Source: CALSMU01 sp965230225
Lineage (GTDB): Bacteria; Bacteroidota; Bacteroidia; Flavobacteriales_D; Parvicellaceae
Reading direction: 5' to 3'
Length of the DNA: 64,000 bases
Assembly: GCA_965230225.1 (NCBI GenBank)
Contig: CBDDKM010000003.1
Span: forward strand, 558,001 to 622,000
The notes under the pieces were generated by a model that made no database searches, was not told the origin of the DNA, and saw only the letters and a list, made by a program, of their open reading frames with translations. Positions 9,526 to 17,962 of this stretch are shown piece after piece. How positions within the stretch are numbered: the first letter of the stretch is position 1; each line of letters starts with the position of its first letter. The translations under genes and the position numbers were made by a program.

Positions 9526-10659
9526 TTAAGCTACCTTTTTATTGATGGGGGGCAATGTAGTATTTTTATGAATGCTTCTGCATGGGTTGTGCTTTTTGGT
9601 TCTGCAAAAACCACAAGGGTAAACATTTCCGTCGTATTCCAAATAAATATAGGCCTTTCCACCCCCACATTTGTTGTATGGTTTTAAAATTCCAGGGTAT
9701 AATACAATAGGATAGTGAGAGTACTTTTTGTTGTAGTTGTACTTAAAAAAAGCATTTCTTAACTGGTCCTTCTCTTCGTCGTTTAGTTCCACATCTTTAT
9801 TAGCGTAGTTGCCTATTGCTCTTGGCTCAATCATGCTAATCATGGTAACACCCAAAGATCTGGCAAACTCAATGTATTCATCTAACGAATAACTGGCTAG
9901 AAACTCTTTGGTTGGACAGAGGTTGAGGGAAACCACCAATCCGGTTTTCTGGCAGTTTTTAATGGCTTTTTTTACCCAATCAAAAGACTTGCTGTTGCCA
10001 CGAAATGAGTTATGATTAGCTTCTATGTAACTGTCCAGCCCAAAGTTGATACCTCTTAATCCGGCATTTTTCAGAGCCATGGCTTTTGCCTCTGTTAAAC
10101 CAAAACCGGATGAGTTTAGCCATTGTTCTGTTTTTGAAGACATGGACTCCACAATGGTTACCAAATCTTCAAATCTATTTAAAGGCTCGCCTCCGGTATA
10201 AATAATGTGACTTGCTCCAGTGTTAACGTAGTGCTCGATGTGTTGTGTTAACTCTTCTTGTGTTAAAGCATTAGGAGAATTAAGAGAATCACCTTCGCTA
10301 CAGTGTTCACATTGTAGTGGGCACTTTTTAGTAATACTAGCGAACAGAATTCTCAGTGGAGAAGCTGATGCAGAGGAAGGAAATACCTCTTCAAGGTGTT
10401 GTTTTACAGACTGATTAAACTTTTTCGATGGCCACACGGGGTGGTATGGATCCCAGGCATATTTCCCTTCCGATTTATAAAACTTTCGAACCTTTTTGTT
10501 TTTTGTTGCCTCTCGGAAATTATCCATAAACAACCGAATACCTTTAATGGATTTTGCCGGGCTTTTGTACAAACGAAGCCCCACCATAAACATGGTTATT
10601 CCCATACCAATTCTGGCAAGGAAAAACTCTAAACCGGTAACAATTTTAGTAGACTTCAT
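9526..10659 (-). CDS. Radical SAM protein with C-terminal SPASM-like cysteine cluster
   Basis: The 377-residue protein carries the radical SAM motif CPLQCEHC (CxxxCxxC) at about residues 114-121, followed by the GGEPLNRFEDL SAM-binding block near 155-166. The C-terminal part has four further cysteines in the pattern C-x17-C-x2-C-x7-C (NKCGGG, YPCGFC, NPC). These are suited to an auxiliary iron-sulfur cluster as in SPASM-type peptide-modifying enzymes. The N-terminus has a hydrophobic stretch (about residues 10-27) that may tether it to the inner membrane. The start abuts the barrel gene (10660). No precursor peptide gene was recognised nearby, and the substrate is unknown. Confidence 0.85.
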   Translation of the reverse strand: MKSTKIVTGLEFFLARIGMGITMFMVGLRLYKSPAKSIKGIRLFMDNFREATKNKKVRKFYKSEGKYAWDPYHPVWPSKKFNQSVKQHLEEVFPSSASASPLRILFASITKKCPLQCEHCSEGDSLNSPNALTQEELTQHIEHYVNTGASHIIYTGGEPLNRFEDLVTIVESMSSKTEQWLNSSGFGLTEAKAMALKNAGLRGINFGLDSYIEANHNSFRGNSKSFDWVKKAIKNCQKTGLVVSLNLCPTKEFLASYSLDEYIEFARSLGVTMISMIEPRAIGNYANKDVELNDEEKDQLRNAFFKYNYNKKYSHYPIVLYPGILKPYNKCGGGKAYIYLEYDGNVYPCGFCRTKKHNPCRSIHKNTTLPPINKKVA

Positions 10660-11337
10660 CTATAGTTTAATTCCAATGGCTATTCCCCCGGATATTGGTA
10701 GTGTGTTGTCTCTGTATCCATTAGTGTATTGAACTGTTTCGTCGTAGTTGTTAGTAGGGGTCGCTGTATCAATTCTCAGGTCTCTTCGTTCAATATCCTC
10801 ACTAGTTTTTTTAATCAGTAATCCAGTTCCTAAACTTCCCTCTATAAACCATGGAGATTCTCCAAGAGACCAGTTATAACACAGTTCAAAAGCAAACTTT
10901 AATCTGGTTTTTAATGAGTTAGTATAATTGTAGTTATAGTAGGAGTTGGTTTCATAAATGTCCCATCGTTCCCAACTATTAATCATTCTATATTGATCAT
11001 ATCCTATTACAAAGTTCAAATAAGCATCCGATTTAAACTGAACATTTTCTTCTCTGTCAAGTTTATACTGATACATGATCTCTCCACTTACACCGGGAAT
11101 AAAATCTTGTTGTAGGGCTGTGCCATAGTGATAAAAGCTCTCGTCATAAAAATTGTTGAGGTAGTGATACCCAACAGAAATAACATCTTTATTATCAAAT
11201 TGATATCCGTAGTTTACATAGATGTTCGTAAACCCTAAAGATGGAAGGTCAATGGAAAAACGGTGATGTTTTATCTCCTCCTGAGAGGTAACTGATGCCC
11301 CAATTAATAGGACTAAAAATGTGGCAATCAATCTCAT
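10660..11337 (-). CDS. Predicted outer-membrane beta-barrel protein, unknown function
   Basis: I do not recognise a family for this 225-residue product. It has a signal peptide (MRLIATFLVLLIGASVTSQ, cleavage about residue 18). The rest is a series of Tyr/Asn-rich alternating beta strands (e.g. IYVNYGYQFDNKDVISVGYHY), ending with a hydrophobic strand GGIAIGIKL. This is the pattern of a small outer-membrane barrel of about 8-10 strands. It overlaps the upstream lipoprotein gene by 4 bp and abuts the radical SAM gene, so it belongs to the same operon. Confidence 0.6.
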   Translation of the reverse strand: MRLIATFLVLLIGASVTSQEEIKHHRFSIDLPSLGFTNIYVNYGYQFDNKDVISVGYHYLNNFYDESFYHYGTALQQDFIPGVSGEIMYQYKLDREENVQFKSDAYLNFVIGYDQYRMINSWERWDIYETNSYYNYNYTNSLKTRLKFAFELCYNWSLGESPWFIEGSLGTGLLIKKTSEDIERRDLRIDTATPTNNYDETVQYTNGYRDNTLPISGGIAIGIKL

Positions 11338-12926
11338 TTTTCGCTAGTTTTTTGTGCAACACTTATTTGATGATCCAAATACTTCGAAACCTGATTTACT
11401 GTATTGGTGAAAGGATATTTTCGAAGCAATTTTTTATTCGGCTCACCTGTGTATTCATTGAGGTCTTTGTAGTAACCTTTGCTTCTTATTACATAGAAGT
11501 AATCCTGATCTATTTTTGTTTCGAATGTTGATTGAATCCAGGTTCCGGAACCATGCTGTAGAGAGTATTGTTCATCTTGATTCAGGATTAGTGAACTTAC
11601 ATCCTCTCCTTTATCATTAAAGGCAGAGGTAATTGGAGCAACAGAATAACTAATGTCCTCCGACCACTGATCCGTTACCCCCACATAGTCCAATTCCCAC
11701 ATACGGTGAGCACACGTAAGTTTAATTTCTACTTCATTGCCAGAAACAGATGATAGATCAATAGGAATACTTAATGTTCTATCTTCAAATGTCCCTGCAT
11801 GATGGAAGGTGCCTAACTCTTTCCAGTTGTTGTTTATTTTAACGAATGCGTTGAGGGAAATGCCTTTTCGAGCAAAGTTTTTCTTGTTTCTATCAACGTT
11901 AGTTCGCTTTTCAATTTTCTCTCCCATACTCTGGAATTCTTCTCCCATTTGAGCATAAGTAAAGGATACTACCTGATTTAACCAGTTGGTTTGTTTTCCT
12001 TTTATTACCAACTGACTTTGGTCTTTTAAATCATTTGTACTAAAGGTTAGTTCAATAGAATTAAAATCATTCGGATGTTGGGAATCCGAAAACTCATATT
12101 TCATTCCATCTTTCTCAGAAATAGGTTTTAATATATCCCTGCTGTTGGCAGAAATTGCTTTAGTTGCCGAGTGCATTTTTCCGAGATAAATTGGTGAGCT
12201 ATTTTTATTTAATCCAAGAGTTTCATAGCCTTTTCTTTCCACTTGCCTTAGTTCTAATAAATCAATGTATTGATCCTCGTTTAATTCGTTGGCCACTGTA
12301 AAGTCAATGGTATTAGAAGGAGTGATGTTTTCACAAATCAAAAAGTCTTCTCTTTCTAAAGACTTGTATACTGCTCCCGGGAATAGAGACCCCTGTACCA
12401 TTTGTTCCTGATTTTGATCCACATAAACATGAGGACAGCTACAGGCAATGATTAAGAATATGGTACTGGCAGCAACTGTAATCCCCGCTCCGGTTGCTAT
12501 TTTAGAAGCAGCTGTTAGCCCTTTTGCTTTTCTGTATACCAATGCATCGGTAATTAATTCATAATCGAAAGACAATGATGTGCTATCCGACATGGTAACT
12601 TCTTTCAGGTATAAATGGGTTTGTTGGGTAAGATGCTGTTGGTTTTTCTTGTAACGGTGTACCTCCCCATATTTACTATAAGCTTTGCTGTCCTGGTACG
12701 TAGCATAGGTAGGAGTAAATAATCGGTTATCTTCTGTTTTTCTTAGGTTTTTTGTAGAGTATAACTGACCATTTTTTTCATCGTGAATTACAATTTCATC
12801 ACCTGTTTTTTGTTGGTTGATGATGGATTCTGAGTCAATTACTTTAAGGCTTCCCACTTTGTAGAAACTACATCCTGTGGTAATAAATGTTATTGTTAAG
12901 ATCAGGAAAGATATTCTCGGTTTCAT
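11334..12926 (-). CDS. Putative lipoprotein, first gene of minus-strand operon
   Basis: The 530-residue product starts with a lipoprotein signal peptide; the lipobox is TTGC, with the lipidated Cys at residue 19. A second hydrophobic stretch at about residues 145-165 (TGAGITVAASTIFLIIACSC) could be a membrane segment. The remainder is beta-rich with no family I recognise. Two segments (about 350-425) describe a jelly-roll-like pattern (LSIPIDLSSVSGNEVEIKLTCAHRMWELDYVGVTD). It leads the operon lipoprotein-barrel-radical SAM-aminotransferase, which together suggests an envelope structure or a modified surface product. It is transcribed divergently from chemotaxis operon 1. Confidence 0.6.
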   Translation of the reverse strand: MKPRISFLILTITFITTGCSFYKVGSLKVIDSESIINQQKTGDEIVIHDEKNGQLYSTKNLRKTEDNRLFTPTYATYQDSKAYSKYGEVHRYKKNQQHLTQQTHLYLKEVTMSDSTSLSFDYELITDALVYRKAKGLTAASKIATGAGITVAASTIFLIIACSCPHVYVDQNQEQMVQGSLFPGAVYKSLEREDFLICENITPSNTIDFTVANELNEDQYIDLLELRQVERKGYETLGLNKNSSPIYLGKMHSATKAISANSRDILKPISEKDGMKYEFSDSQHPNDFNSIELTFSTNDLKDQSQLVIKGKQTNWLNQVVSFTYAQMGEEFQSMGEKIEKRTNVDRNKKNFARKGISLNAFVKINNNWKELGTFHHAGTFEDRTLSIPIDLSSVSGNEVEIKLTCAHRMWELDYVGVTDQWSEDISYSVAPITSAFNDKGEDVSSLILNQDEQYSLQHGSGTWIQSTFETKIDQDYFYVIRSKGYYKDLNEYTGEPNKKLLRKYPFTNTVNQVSKYLDHQISVAQKTSEK

Positions 12927-13106
12927 TTCAATTAGGGTTTGTTCTTACTAAAGGTAAGAGATAAATACAATTTCTAATTTATTTCCAATCAATATGTCAT
13001 TTTCAAATTGTGAATAGATGAGAAGATGTTAGTATAAATAATACTGTTTATAGGCTTTTTCAGGTTGATCCTTGTTGTTGAAAAACAAAAAACACAACAT
13101 CCTTTA

Positions 13107-13124
13107 TTATGATCTAGGTCATAA
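13107..13124. promoter_or_regulatory. FNR/CRP-like palindrome upstream of parA1
   Basis: TTATGATCTAGGTCATAA is an 18-bp palindrome with a single mismatch. Its core TGAT-CTAG-GTCA fits the TGAT-N4-ATCA core of Crp/Fnr-family sites. The centre is about 100 bp upstream of the -7 box and 23 bp upstream of the centre of the neighbouring TAGGTA palindrome. A perfect version occurs upstream of parA2. The cognate regulator is not in the window. Confidence 0.55.
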
Positions 13125-13130
13125 AAAGAG

Positions 13131-13146
13131 TAGGTATTTGTACCTA
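13131..13146. promoter_or_regulatory. Candidate operator TAGGTA-N4-TACCTA (site 1, chemotaxis operon 1)
   Basis: TAGGTATTTGTACCTA has perfect 6-bp arms with a 4-bp spacer. It begins 85 bp upstream of the TAATTTTA -7 box of the parA1 promoter. The same 16-bp design recurs at 20739, 30436 and 40372, always ahead of a signalling operon, which argues for a shared DNA-binding regulator. A single half site TAGGTA lies at 13205-13210, between the -33 and -7 boxes. Confidence 0.75.
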
Positions 13147-13192
13147 GAAAGATACGTGTTACAACTTAAAAAAAAATGGGTGAAAGTGCTTG

Positions 13193-13223
13193 TTGCCTGA
13201 ATCTTAGGTACGAAATAATTTTA
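13193..13223 (+). promoter_or_regulatory. Promoter of chemotaxis operon 1 (TTG-N20-TAATTTTA)
   Basis: TTG at 13193-13195 and TAATTTTA at 13216-13223 are separated by exactly 20 bp, matching the Bacteroidota TTG...TAnnTTTG promoter type. The -7 box continues as TAATTTTACATC, almost the same as at 40457. The expected start of transcription is about 25 bp before the parA1 ATG at 13253. Confidence 0.65.
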
Positions 13224-13252
13224 CATCAAACATTGACTCACACACTTACTTA

Positions 13253-13999
13253 ATGACAATTGCCATCGTAAATCACAAAGGCGGAACAGGTAAAACCACC
13301 ACCGCTATTAATATTGGGCGAGCCCTGGTCAATCAACATCAAAAGGTATTGCTGGTAGACTTAGATCCTCAAGGCAATTTGTCTTATTCTCTTAGTGTTC
13401 CGGTAGAGGAAGCTCAACTGGTAGATGTGTTATTAAACAAGGCAGGGTATCAAGAAGTATTAAAGCAAAGAGAGGGAATGGATGTTCTTCCTTCTAATAA
13501 AGAGTTAGCTAAAGCGGAGAGTAAACTATCGGCAGAGGATAATAGCCGGTTTTTACTTAGAAAAGCACTTCAGAAAATGGAACAGTACGATTACATTTTA
13601 ATCGATTGTCCGCCATCTTATTCTTTACTAACATTTAATGCGTTGAATGCTGCTGATGGTGTATTGGTTCCCATAGAGCTGGATGTGTTAAGTCTTCAGG
13701 GAGTTAAACAAATATTAAATACCATCAAAGAAGTTAAAGAACAAGAAAACGAGGGGTTAAGCTTGTTTGGAGTTCTGGCGGTTAAAGTGGACGAGCGCAA
13801 AAAGCTGACCTACGAAGTACTGGAGTTTCTGAAAGATAATTTTCATGTACCGGTATTTAACAACTATATCAGAACCAATGTTAGGGCGGCAGAAGCACCA
13901 TCATTTGGACAAAGTGTAATTGAATACGCACCAGAATCTAACAGTGCGAAAGACTATATAACGGCATCGCGAGAGTTGATGACCATTCTTCAAAACTAA
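13253..13999 (+). CDS. ParA-family ATPase 1, chemotaxis-array positioning type
   Basis: The 248-residue MinD/ParA-type P-loop ATPase has a deviant Walker A motif KGGTGKTT at residues 9-16, VDLDPQGNLSYSL at about 36-48, and the IDCPPS switch motif near 118. It has no N-terminal HTH, so it is not a plasmid ParA that autoregulates, and no parB is next to it. It is the first gene of an operon with mcp, cheW, cheY, cheB, cheA and cheR. Chemotaxis-linked ParA proteins such as ParC or PpfA position and segregate receptor arrays, and that is the likely role here. A close paralogue heads chemotaxis operon 2 (30558). Confidence 0.88.
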   Translation: MTIAIVNHKGGTGKTTTAINIGRALVNQHQKVLLVDLDPQGNLSYSLSVPVEEAQLVDVLLNKAGYQEVLKQREGMDVLPSNKELAKAESKLSAEDNSRFLLRKALQKMEQYDYILIDCPPSYSLLTFNALNAADGVLVPIELDVLSLQGVKQILNTIKEVKEQENEGLSLFGVLAVKVDERKKLTYEVLEFLKDNFHVPVFNNYIRTNVRAAEAPSFGQSVIEYAPESNSAKDYITASRELMTILQN

Positions 14000-14026
14000 A
14001 TACAGAAAAATAAAAAATCGATTATT

Positions 14027-15958
14027 ATGGCTTTAGGAAAAAACTTAGAAAACGGCGAAGCAAAAACAGCTAAAAAGGGAGATAAGAAAGAGACTCCTGC
14101 TGTTTCTTTAGATGAATTACAAGCCGAACTGGCTACCTTAAAAGAAGAACAAAAACTTAACCTGGTTAAGAATAAAATTATAGACGAGGCCTGTATTGTC
14201 TCCATGGCAGATCGAAGAGGGTACATTACCTATGTAAACGATTATTTCTGTCGCTTATCTCAGTATGATAGAGAAGAATTGATTGGGCAGAATCATAACA
14301 TTGTTAGGCATCCAAATATGCCAAAGGCGGCCTTTAAAGATTTATGGTCTACCATTGGTAGAGGGAAATTGTGGAGAGGTGTTGTAGAAAACAGATGTAA
14401 AGATGGAACCTCCTATTTTGTAGATGCTCTGATCTGCCCAATACTAGGATCTAATGGTAAACCGGAATACTATATCGGAATTCGTTACGACATTACCGAG
14501 CAAACCAAGTTTAGAATTCAAAGTGAAGCCATTAAACAAGCTATTGATCTCTCTTCGGCTTTCATTGAGTTTGATATGGAAGGAAATATTCTTGAAGCCA
14601 ATGATTTGTTGTTGAGAACTACCGGGTATACAGCTTCTGAAGTGAAAGGAGGACATCATAGAATGTTCTGCGATAGTAAGTATGCAAACTCTAACGAGTA
14701 CAAAGAGTTTTGGGCGGCATTGAATAATGGAGAAGTGCAGAATGGAGATTTTAAAAGGGTAGCAAAGAATGGCAGTGATCTTTGGTTAAAAGCCTCTTAT
14801 TGTCCGGTAAAAGATTCTTATGGTAAATACTTTAAAGTTATTAAAATGGCTACCGACATTACCGCAGAAAAGGAGAATCAATTGGCATTCGAAAAAATCA
14901 TCGGATTCATAAGAGAGTTGGCAGCTGGGAATTTAACAGCAGAGCTAGAAGTAGAAGGAATAAGTTATGACGAAACCGTTCAAAAGGTAGTGGATGATTT
15001 GGTGGCACTAAGAGAAAACCTGAATGGGTTGCTGGGCGGAATAGCAGAAATGGCCAATCTGGTAGCGTCATCTTCCGAAGAACTATTGACCAAAGCGGAT
15101 CAAATGCAAGGAACAACTCAGGAAGTAGCATCGGCCATTCAGCAAATGGCTGAAGGAGCACATCAGCAAGCATCACAAACAGATGAGGCATCCAAATTGG
15201 TGGAAGATGTATTGAAATCTTCCAACGAAATGGGCTCTAAAGCAGATTTAATTAATACTGCTGCAGAAAATGGTCAAAAAAGTTCCAATGAAGGATTAGT
15301 TACTATTAAGCAAGTGGTAGATAACATGGTTCAGATTCAACAATCTGCATCTGTTACTTCCGATTCTGTAAATGTGTTGTCCGAGCGTTCAGAAGAAATT
15401 GCAAGAACCTTAAATGTCATTACGGATATTGCTGCTCAAACTAACTTACTTGCGTTAAATGCAGCTATCGAAGCAGCACGTGCAGGAGATGCAGGAAGAG
15501 GATTTGCCGTGGTAGCAGAAGAAATTAGAAAACTGGCAGAAGATTCCAGAAAGTCTGCTGTGGACATTGAAAGAGTGATTATTGATGTACAGAAAGATAT
15601 CAATCATGCTAGTAAAGCCATCGATAGTATGGACTCCAGTGTGAAAGAAGGAAGTCAGGCATCTAAAGAAGCAGAGGTAGTATTCGAAAGCATTGAAAAA
15701 TCAACTGCCGAAACACTACTATTATCTCAGGAAATTCAAGGAGCAACCGGAGTTCAAAAAGAGGCCATTAACGATACGGTAAAAAACATCGAAAAAATCG
15801 TGGTGGTATCGGAGGAAACTGCTGCAGGTTCGGAGCAAATTGCTACCTCATCTAAGGAGCTTAATTTGGGAATGGACGAAGTGGCAACCACTAGTAAGGA
15901 TCTTGCCGGAATTGCAGTGCAATTGCAAGAAGGAATTTCGAAGTTCACACTTAAATAA
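14027..15958 (+). CDS. Soluble methyl-accepting chemotaxis protein with two PAS domains
   Basis: The 643-residue receptor has no transmembrane segment. It has two PAS domains (about residues 50-160 and 170-285; both carry Aer-like NG..YW/DLW sub-motifs and end in ITEQTKF / ITAEKEN), then a short linker and an MCP signalling domain. The conserved hairpin tip, NLLALNAAIEAARAG, is at about 473-487, followed by GRGFAVVAEEIRKLAEDS. This indicates a cytoplasmic array sensing redox, flavin- or heme-mediated signals, or a soluble ligand. The pairing with parA1 just upstream fits soluble clusters that need active segregation. There is no C-terminal CheR-binding pentapeptide (it ends ISKFTLK). Confidence 0.93.
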   Translation: MALGKNLENGEAKTAKKGDKKETPAVSLDELQAELATLKEEQKLNLVKNKIIDEACIVSMADRRGYITYVNDYFCRLSQYDREELIGQNHNIVRHPNMPKAAFKDLWSTIGRGKLWRGVVENRCKDGTSYFVDALICPILGSNGKPEYYIGIRYDITEQTKFRIQSEAIKQAIDLSSAFIEFDMEGNILEANDLLLRTTGYTASEVKGGHHRMFCDSKYANSNEYKEFWAALNNGEVQNGDFKRVAKNGSDLWLKASYCPVKDSYGKYFKVIKMATDITAEKENQLAFEKIIGFIRELAAGNLTAELEVEGISYDETVQKVVDDLVALRENLNGLLGGIAEMANLVASSSEELLTKADQMQGTTQEVASAIQQMAEGAHQQASQTDEASKLVEDVLKSSNEMGSKADLINTAAENGQKSSNEGLVTIKQVVDNMVQIQQSASVTSDSVNVLSERSEEIARTLNVITDIAAQTNLLALNAAIEAARAGDAGRGFAVVAEEIRKLAEDSRKSAVDIERVIIDVQKDINHASKAIDSMDSSVKEGSQASKEAEVVFESIEKSTAETLLLSQEIQGATGVQKEAINDTVKNIEKIVVVSEETAAGSEQIATSSKELNLGMDEVATTSKDLAGIAVQLQEGISKFTLK

Positions 15959-15966
15959 TTGGTGCC

Positions 15967-16506
15967 ATGGAAGAAGTAAAGAAAGAATTAACCCTGGCCG
16001 ATATTCGGGCTCAAGCAGCTCAGGAAGTGGAACAGAAAAATGAAGGACAGCGAGTGCAACTCATCATTTTTAAACTGGGAAACGAAGAATACGCACTAAA
16101 TATTGATCAAATCAAAGAAGTGGTATTAACTCCAGGAATAGCTAAAATACCTCAAACACCGCACTACATTAAGGGAGTTGCGAATATTAGAGGGAATATC
16201 ATTGCTATTGTGGATTTAGAGCAAAAGTTCGGACTCAAACAGGTTGAGGAGGAAGTACATTCTCAGTATACCCTTGTGGTGGAAAGTGAGTCGTTCAAAA
16301 TTGGCGTTTTGGTAAAAGAAGTTCCGGATACCTTAACAGTAGTGGAGAACGACATCGATAAAACATCAACCGTGCTTCAATATTCCAATTTGGATGAGAA
16401 GTGCATAAAGGGAATTGTCAAATCCGGAGATCGAATGATCATTATGGTGGACATGATAAAGATGATGGAAGCGGAAGAGCTTCAAAAAATGGCTAAAGTA
16501 AGTTAA
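15967..16506 (+). CDS. cheW: CheW adaptor protein 1
   Basis: The 179-residue CheW-domain protein couples receptor and CheA in the array. The core begins near residue 30 (VQLIIFKLGNEEYALNIDQIKEV) and includes the diagnostic IPQTPHYIKGVANIRGNIIAIVDLEQKFG block (about 59-87). A 28-residue charged N-terminal helix (KKELTLADIRAQAAQEVEQK) is an extension over E. coli CheW. It lies 8 bp after the MCP and 15 bp before cheY. Confidence 0.95.
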   Translation: MEEVKKELTLADIRAQAAQEVEQKNEGQRVQLIIFKLGNEEYALNIDQIKEVVLTPGIAKIPQTPHYIKGVANIRGNIIAIVDLEQKFGLKQVEEEVHSQYTLVVESESFKIGVLVKEVPDTLTVVENDIDKTSTVLQYSNLDEKCIKGIVKSGDRMIIMVDMIKMMEAEELQKMAKVS

Positions 16507-16521
16507 TGAAATAAGTATAAA

Positions 16522-16887
16522 ATGGGAAAAACAGTTTTAATAGTTGATGATTCAATGTACATGAGAACCTTAATTAAGGATGCATTGTTAGGGGCAGGAT
16601 ATGAAATTATTGGCGAAGCGGCCAATGGGGAGTCAGCCATTGATCAAGCCATGGAATTAAACCCTGACCTCATTACTCTGGATAATATTTTGCCAGACAT
16701 GATTGGTACAGATATTCTCCGTGTTGTAAAAGAAGAAGAGGATTTAGATTCTAAAGTAATTATGATCAGTGCTGTAGGGCAGGAATCTGTTATTCAGGAA
16801 GGAATGAGCATAGGAGCAGAGGATTATATCGTTAAACCATTTACTGCAGAACAGTTGGTGGGAGCTGCTGATAAAGCATTTTCATAA
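16522..16887 (+). CDS. cheY: CheY-type response regulator 1
   Basis: This 121-residue single receiver domain has the acidic pocket VDDS (residues 8-11), phospho-acceptor Asp54 in TLDNILPDM, the conserved Ser/Ala in MISAVGQ, and Lys105 in DYIVKPF. The residue following the phospho-Asp is Asn, where many CheY proteins have a hydrophobic residue. A near-identical twin, also with Asp54-Asn, is found at 40009 in operon 2. Its output target is unknown, since no flagellar motor genes are present. Confidence 0.94.
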   Translation: MGKTVLIVDDSMYMRTLIKDALLGAGYEIIGEAANGESAIDQAMELNPDLITLDNILPDMIGTDILRVVKEEEDLDSKVIMISAVGQESVIQEGMSIGAEDYIVKPFTAEQLVGAADKAFS

Positions 16888-16903
16888 TCAATTGTAGGGC
16901 ATT

Positions 16904-17947
16904 GTGGAGGAGATTAAGGTTATAGTGGCAGATGATTCTGGCTTGATGCGTTTAATTATTTCGGATATAATTAACTCAGAGCCAGGAATGAATGTGATAG
17001 AAACAGCCAGTAATGGTAAAGAAGCAGTAGAGAAAACCTTAAAGTTGGTTCCTGATGTATTGCTATTGGACATGAACATGGGGGAATTCGATGGTCTATA
17101 TGCCATTAGAAACATACTTCCAAAGAAAAAAGTGCCAATTGTTATCCTTAGTGCTCAAGGTAATACTAATGTAGAACCTGTATTGGAAGCATTGAGTTTA
17201 GGTGCATTTGATTATTTGAATAAACCGGAAAAGAACAGAGCTAAAGTACGAGACATATCTCGCGAAATTGTTCAATTGGTTCGGTCTGGAGCTAATTCTG
17301 GAAAAAGGAGTTTAAGAGAGGATAAATCGGTAGTTAAGAGAAATCAAAATCTACATACTTTTTCCAAAAATGTTAATTATGATATTATTGTTATTGGCTC
17401 TTCAACCGGAGGTCCAACGGCTATTGAAAGAATCATAACCAAGTTGCCTTCAAACCTACCCGTTCCTGTTCTTATAGCGCAACACATGCCGGCCAATTTT
17501 GTTCCATCATTTGTGAACAGATTAAACACCTTAACTCCTTTAGAAGTGGTGATGGGAAGAAAAGGCGAAGTGCTTAAAGCAGGGATGATTTACATTGCTC
17601 CCGGTAGCCGAAACATGATCATTGTTAAGGATGAAATAAATCGACCTGTAATTGATTTTACCAGCACTCAGTTTAAGGAGTTTAATAACCCATCTGTAAA
17701 TGCTCTGATGTTATCCGTAGCGGAGGTTTTTGGTGGAAGATCCATTGGGGCCGTGTTAACAGGGATGGGGAAAGATGGAGCAAAAGGAATAGAAAAAATA
17801 AAAAGAGCAGGAGGTTATACCATAGCACAGAATCAAGAAACTTGTGTGGTTTATGGTATGCCCAGAGAAGTGGTAGAACAAGGAACTGCAATATCCGTGG
17901 TTTCCATTTACGAAATGGCAGGCTTCATGGTAAGCTGTTTATCTTAA
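16904..17947 (+). CDS. cheB: CheB protein-glutamate methylesterase 1
   Basis: The 347-residue protein has a receiver domain (phospho-acceptor Asp56) joined by a linker to the methylesterase/deamidase domain. The catalytic triad is visible as Ser167 in GSSTGGP, His194 in AQHMP and Asp in TGMGKDGAKG (about 287). It removes methyl groups from receptors, with feedback through CheA. The start is GTG at 16904; the next in-frame ATG (residue 15) would delete the first receiver strand and the acidic pocket, so GTG is preferred. Confidence 0.95.
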   Translation: MEEIKVIVADDSGLMRLIISDIINSEPGMNVIETASNGKEAVEKTLKLVPDVLLLDMNMGEFDGLYAIRNILPKKKVPIVILSAQGNTNVEPVLEALSLGAFDYLNKPEKNRAKVRDISREIVQLVRSGANSGKRSLREDKSVVKRNQNLHTFSKNVNYDIIVIGSSTGGPTAIERIITKLPSNLPVPVLIAQHMPANFVPSFVNRLNTLTPLEVVMGRKGEVLKAGMIYIAPGSRNMIIVKDEINRPVIDFTSTQFKEFNNPSVNALMLSVAEVFGGRSIGAVLTGMGKDGAKGIEKIKRAGGYTIAQNQETCVVYGMPREVVEQGTAISVVSIYEMAGFMVSCLS

Positions 17948-17962
17948 AAAAAATAGAATAAT

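Larger units (their letters stand above)
12927..13252. other. 326-bp divergent intergenic region with promoter and two palindromes
   Basis: This spacer separates the minus-strand lipoprotein operon from the first chemotaxis operon. The half nearest the lipoprotein gene (12927-13090) is very AT-rich and shows no gene. The other half holds an FNR/CRP-like palindrome (13107-13124), the TAGGTR-N4-YACCTA inverted repeat (13131-13146) and a TTG-N20-TAATTTTA promoter (13193-13223). I did not find a convincing minus-strand promoter. Confidence 0.7.
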
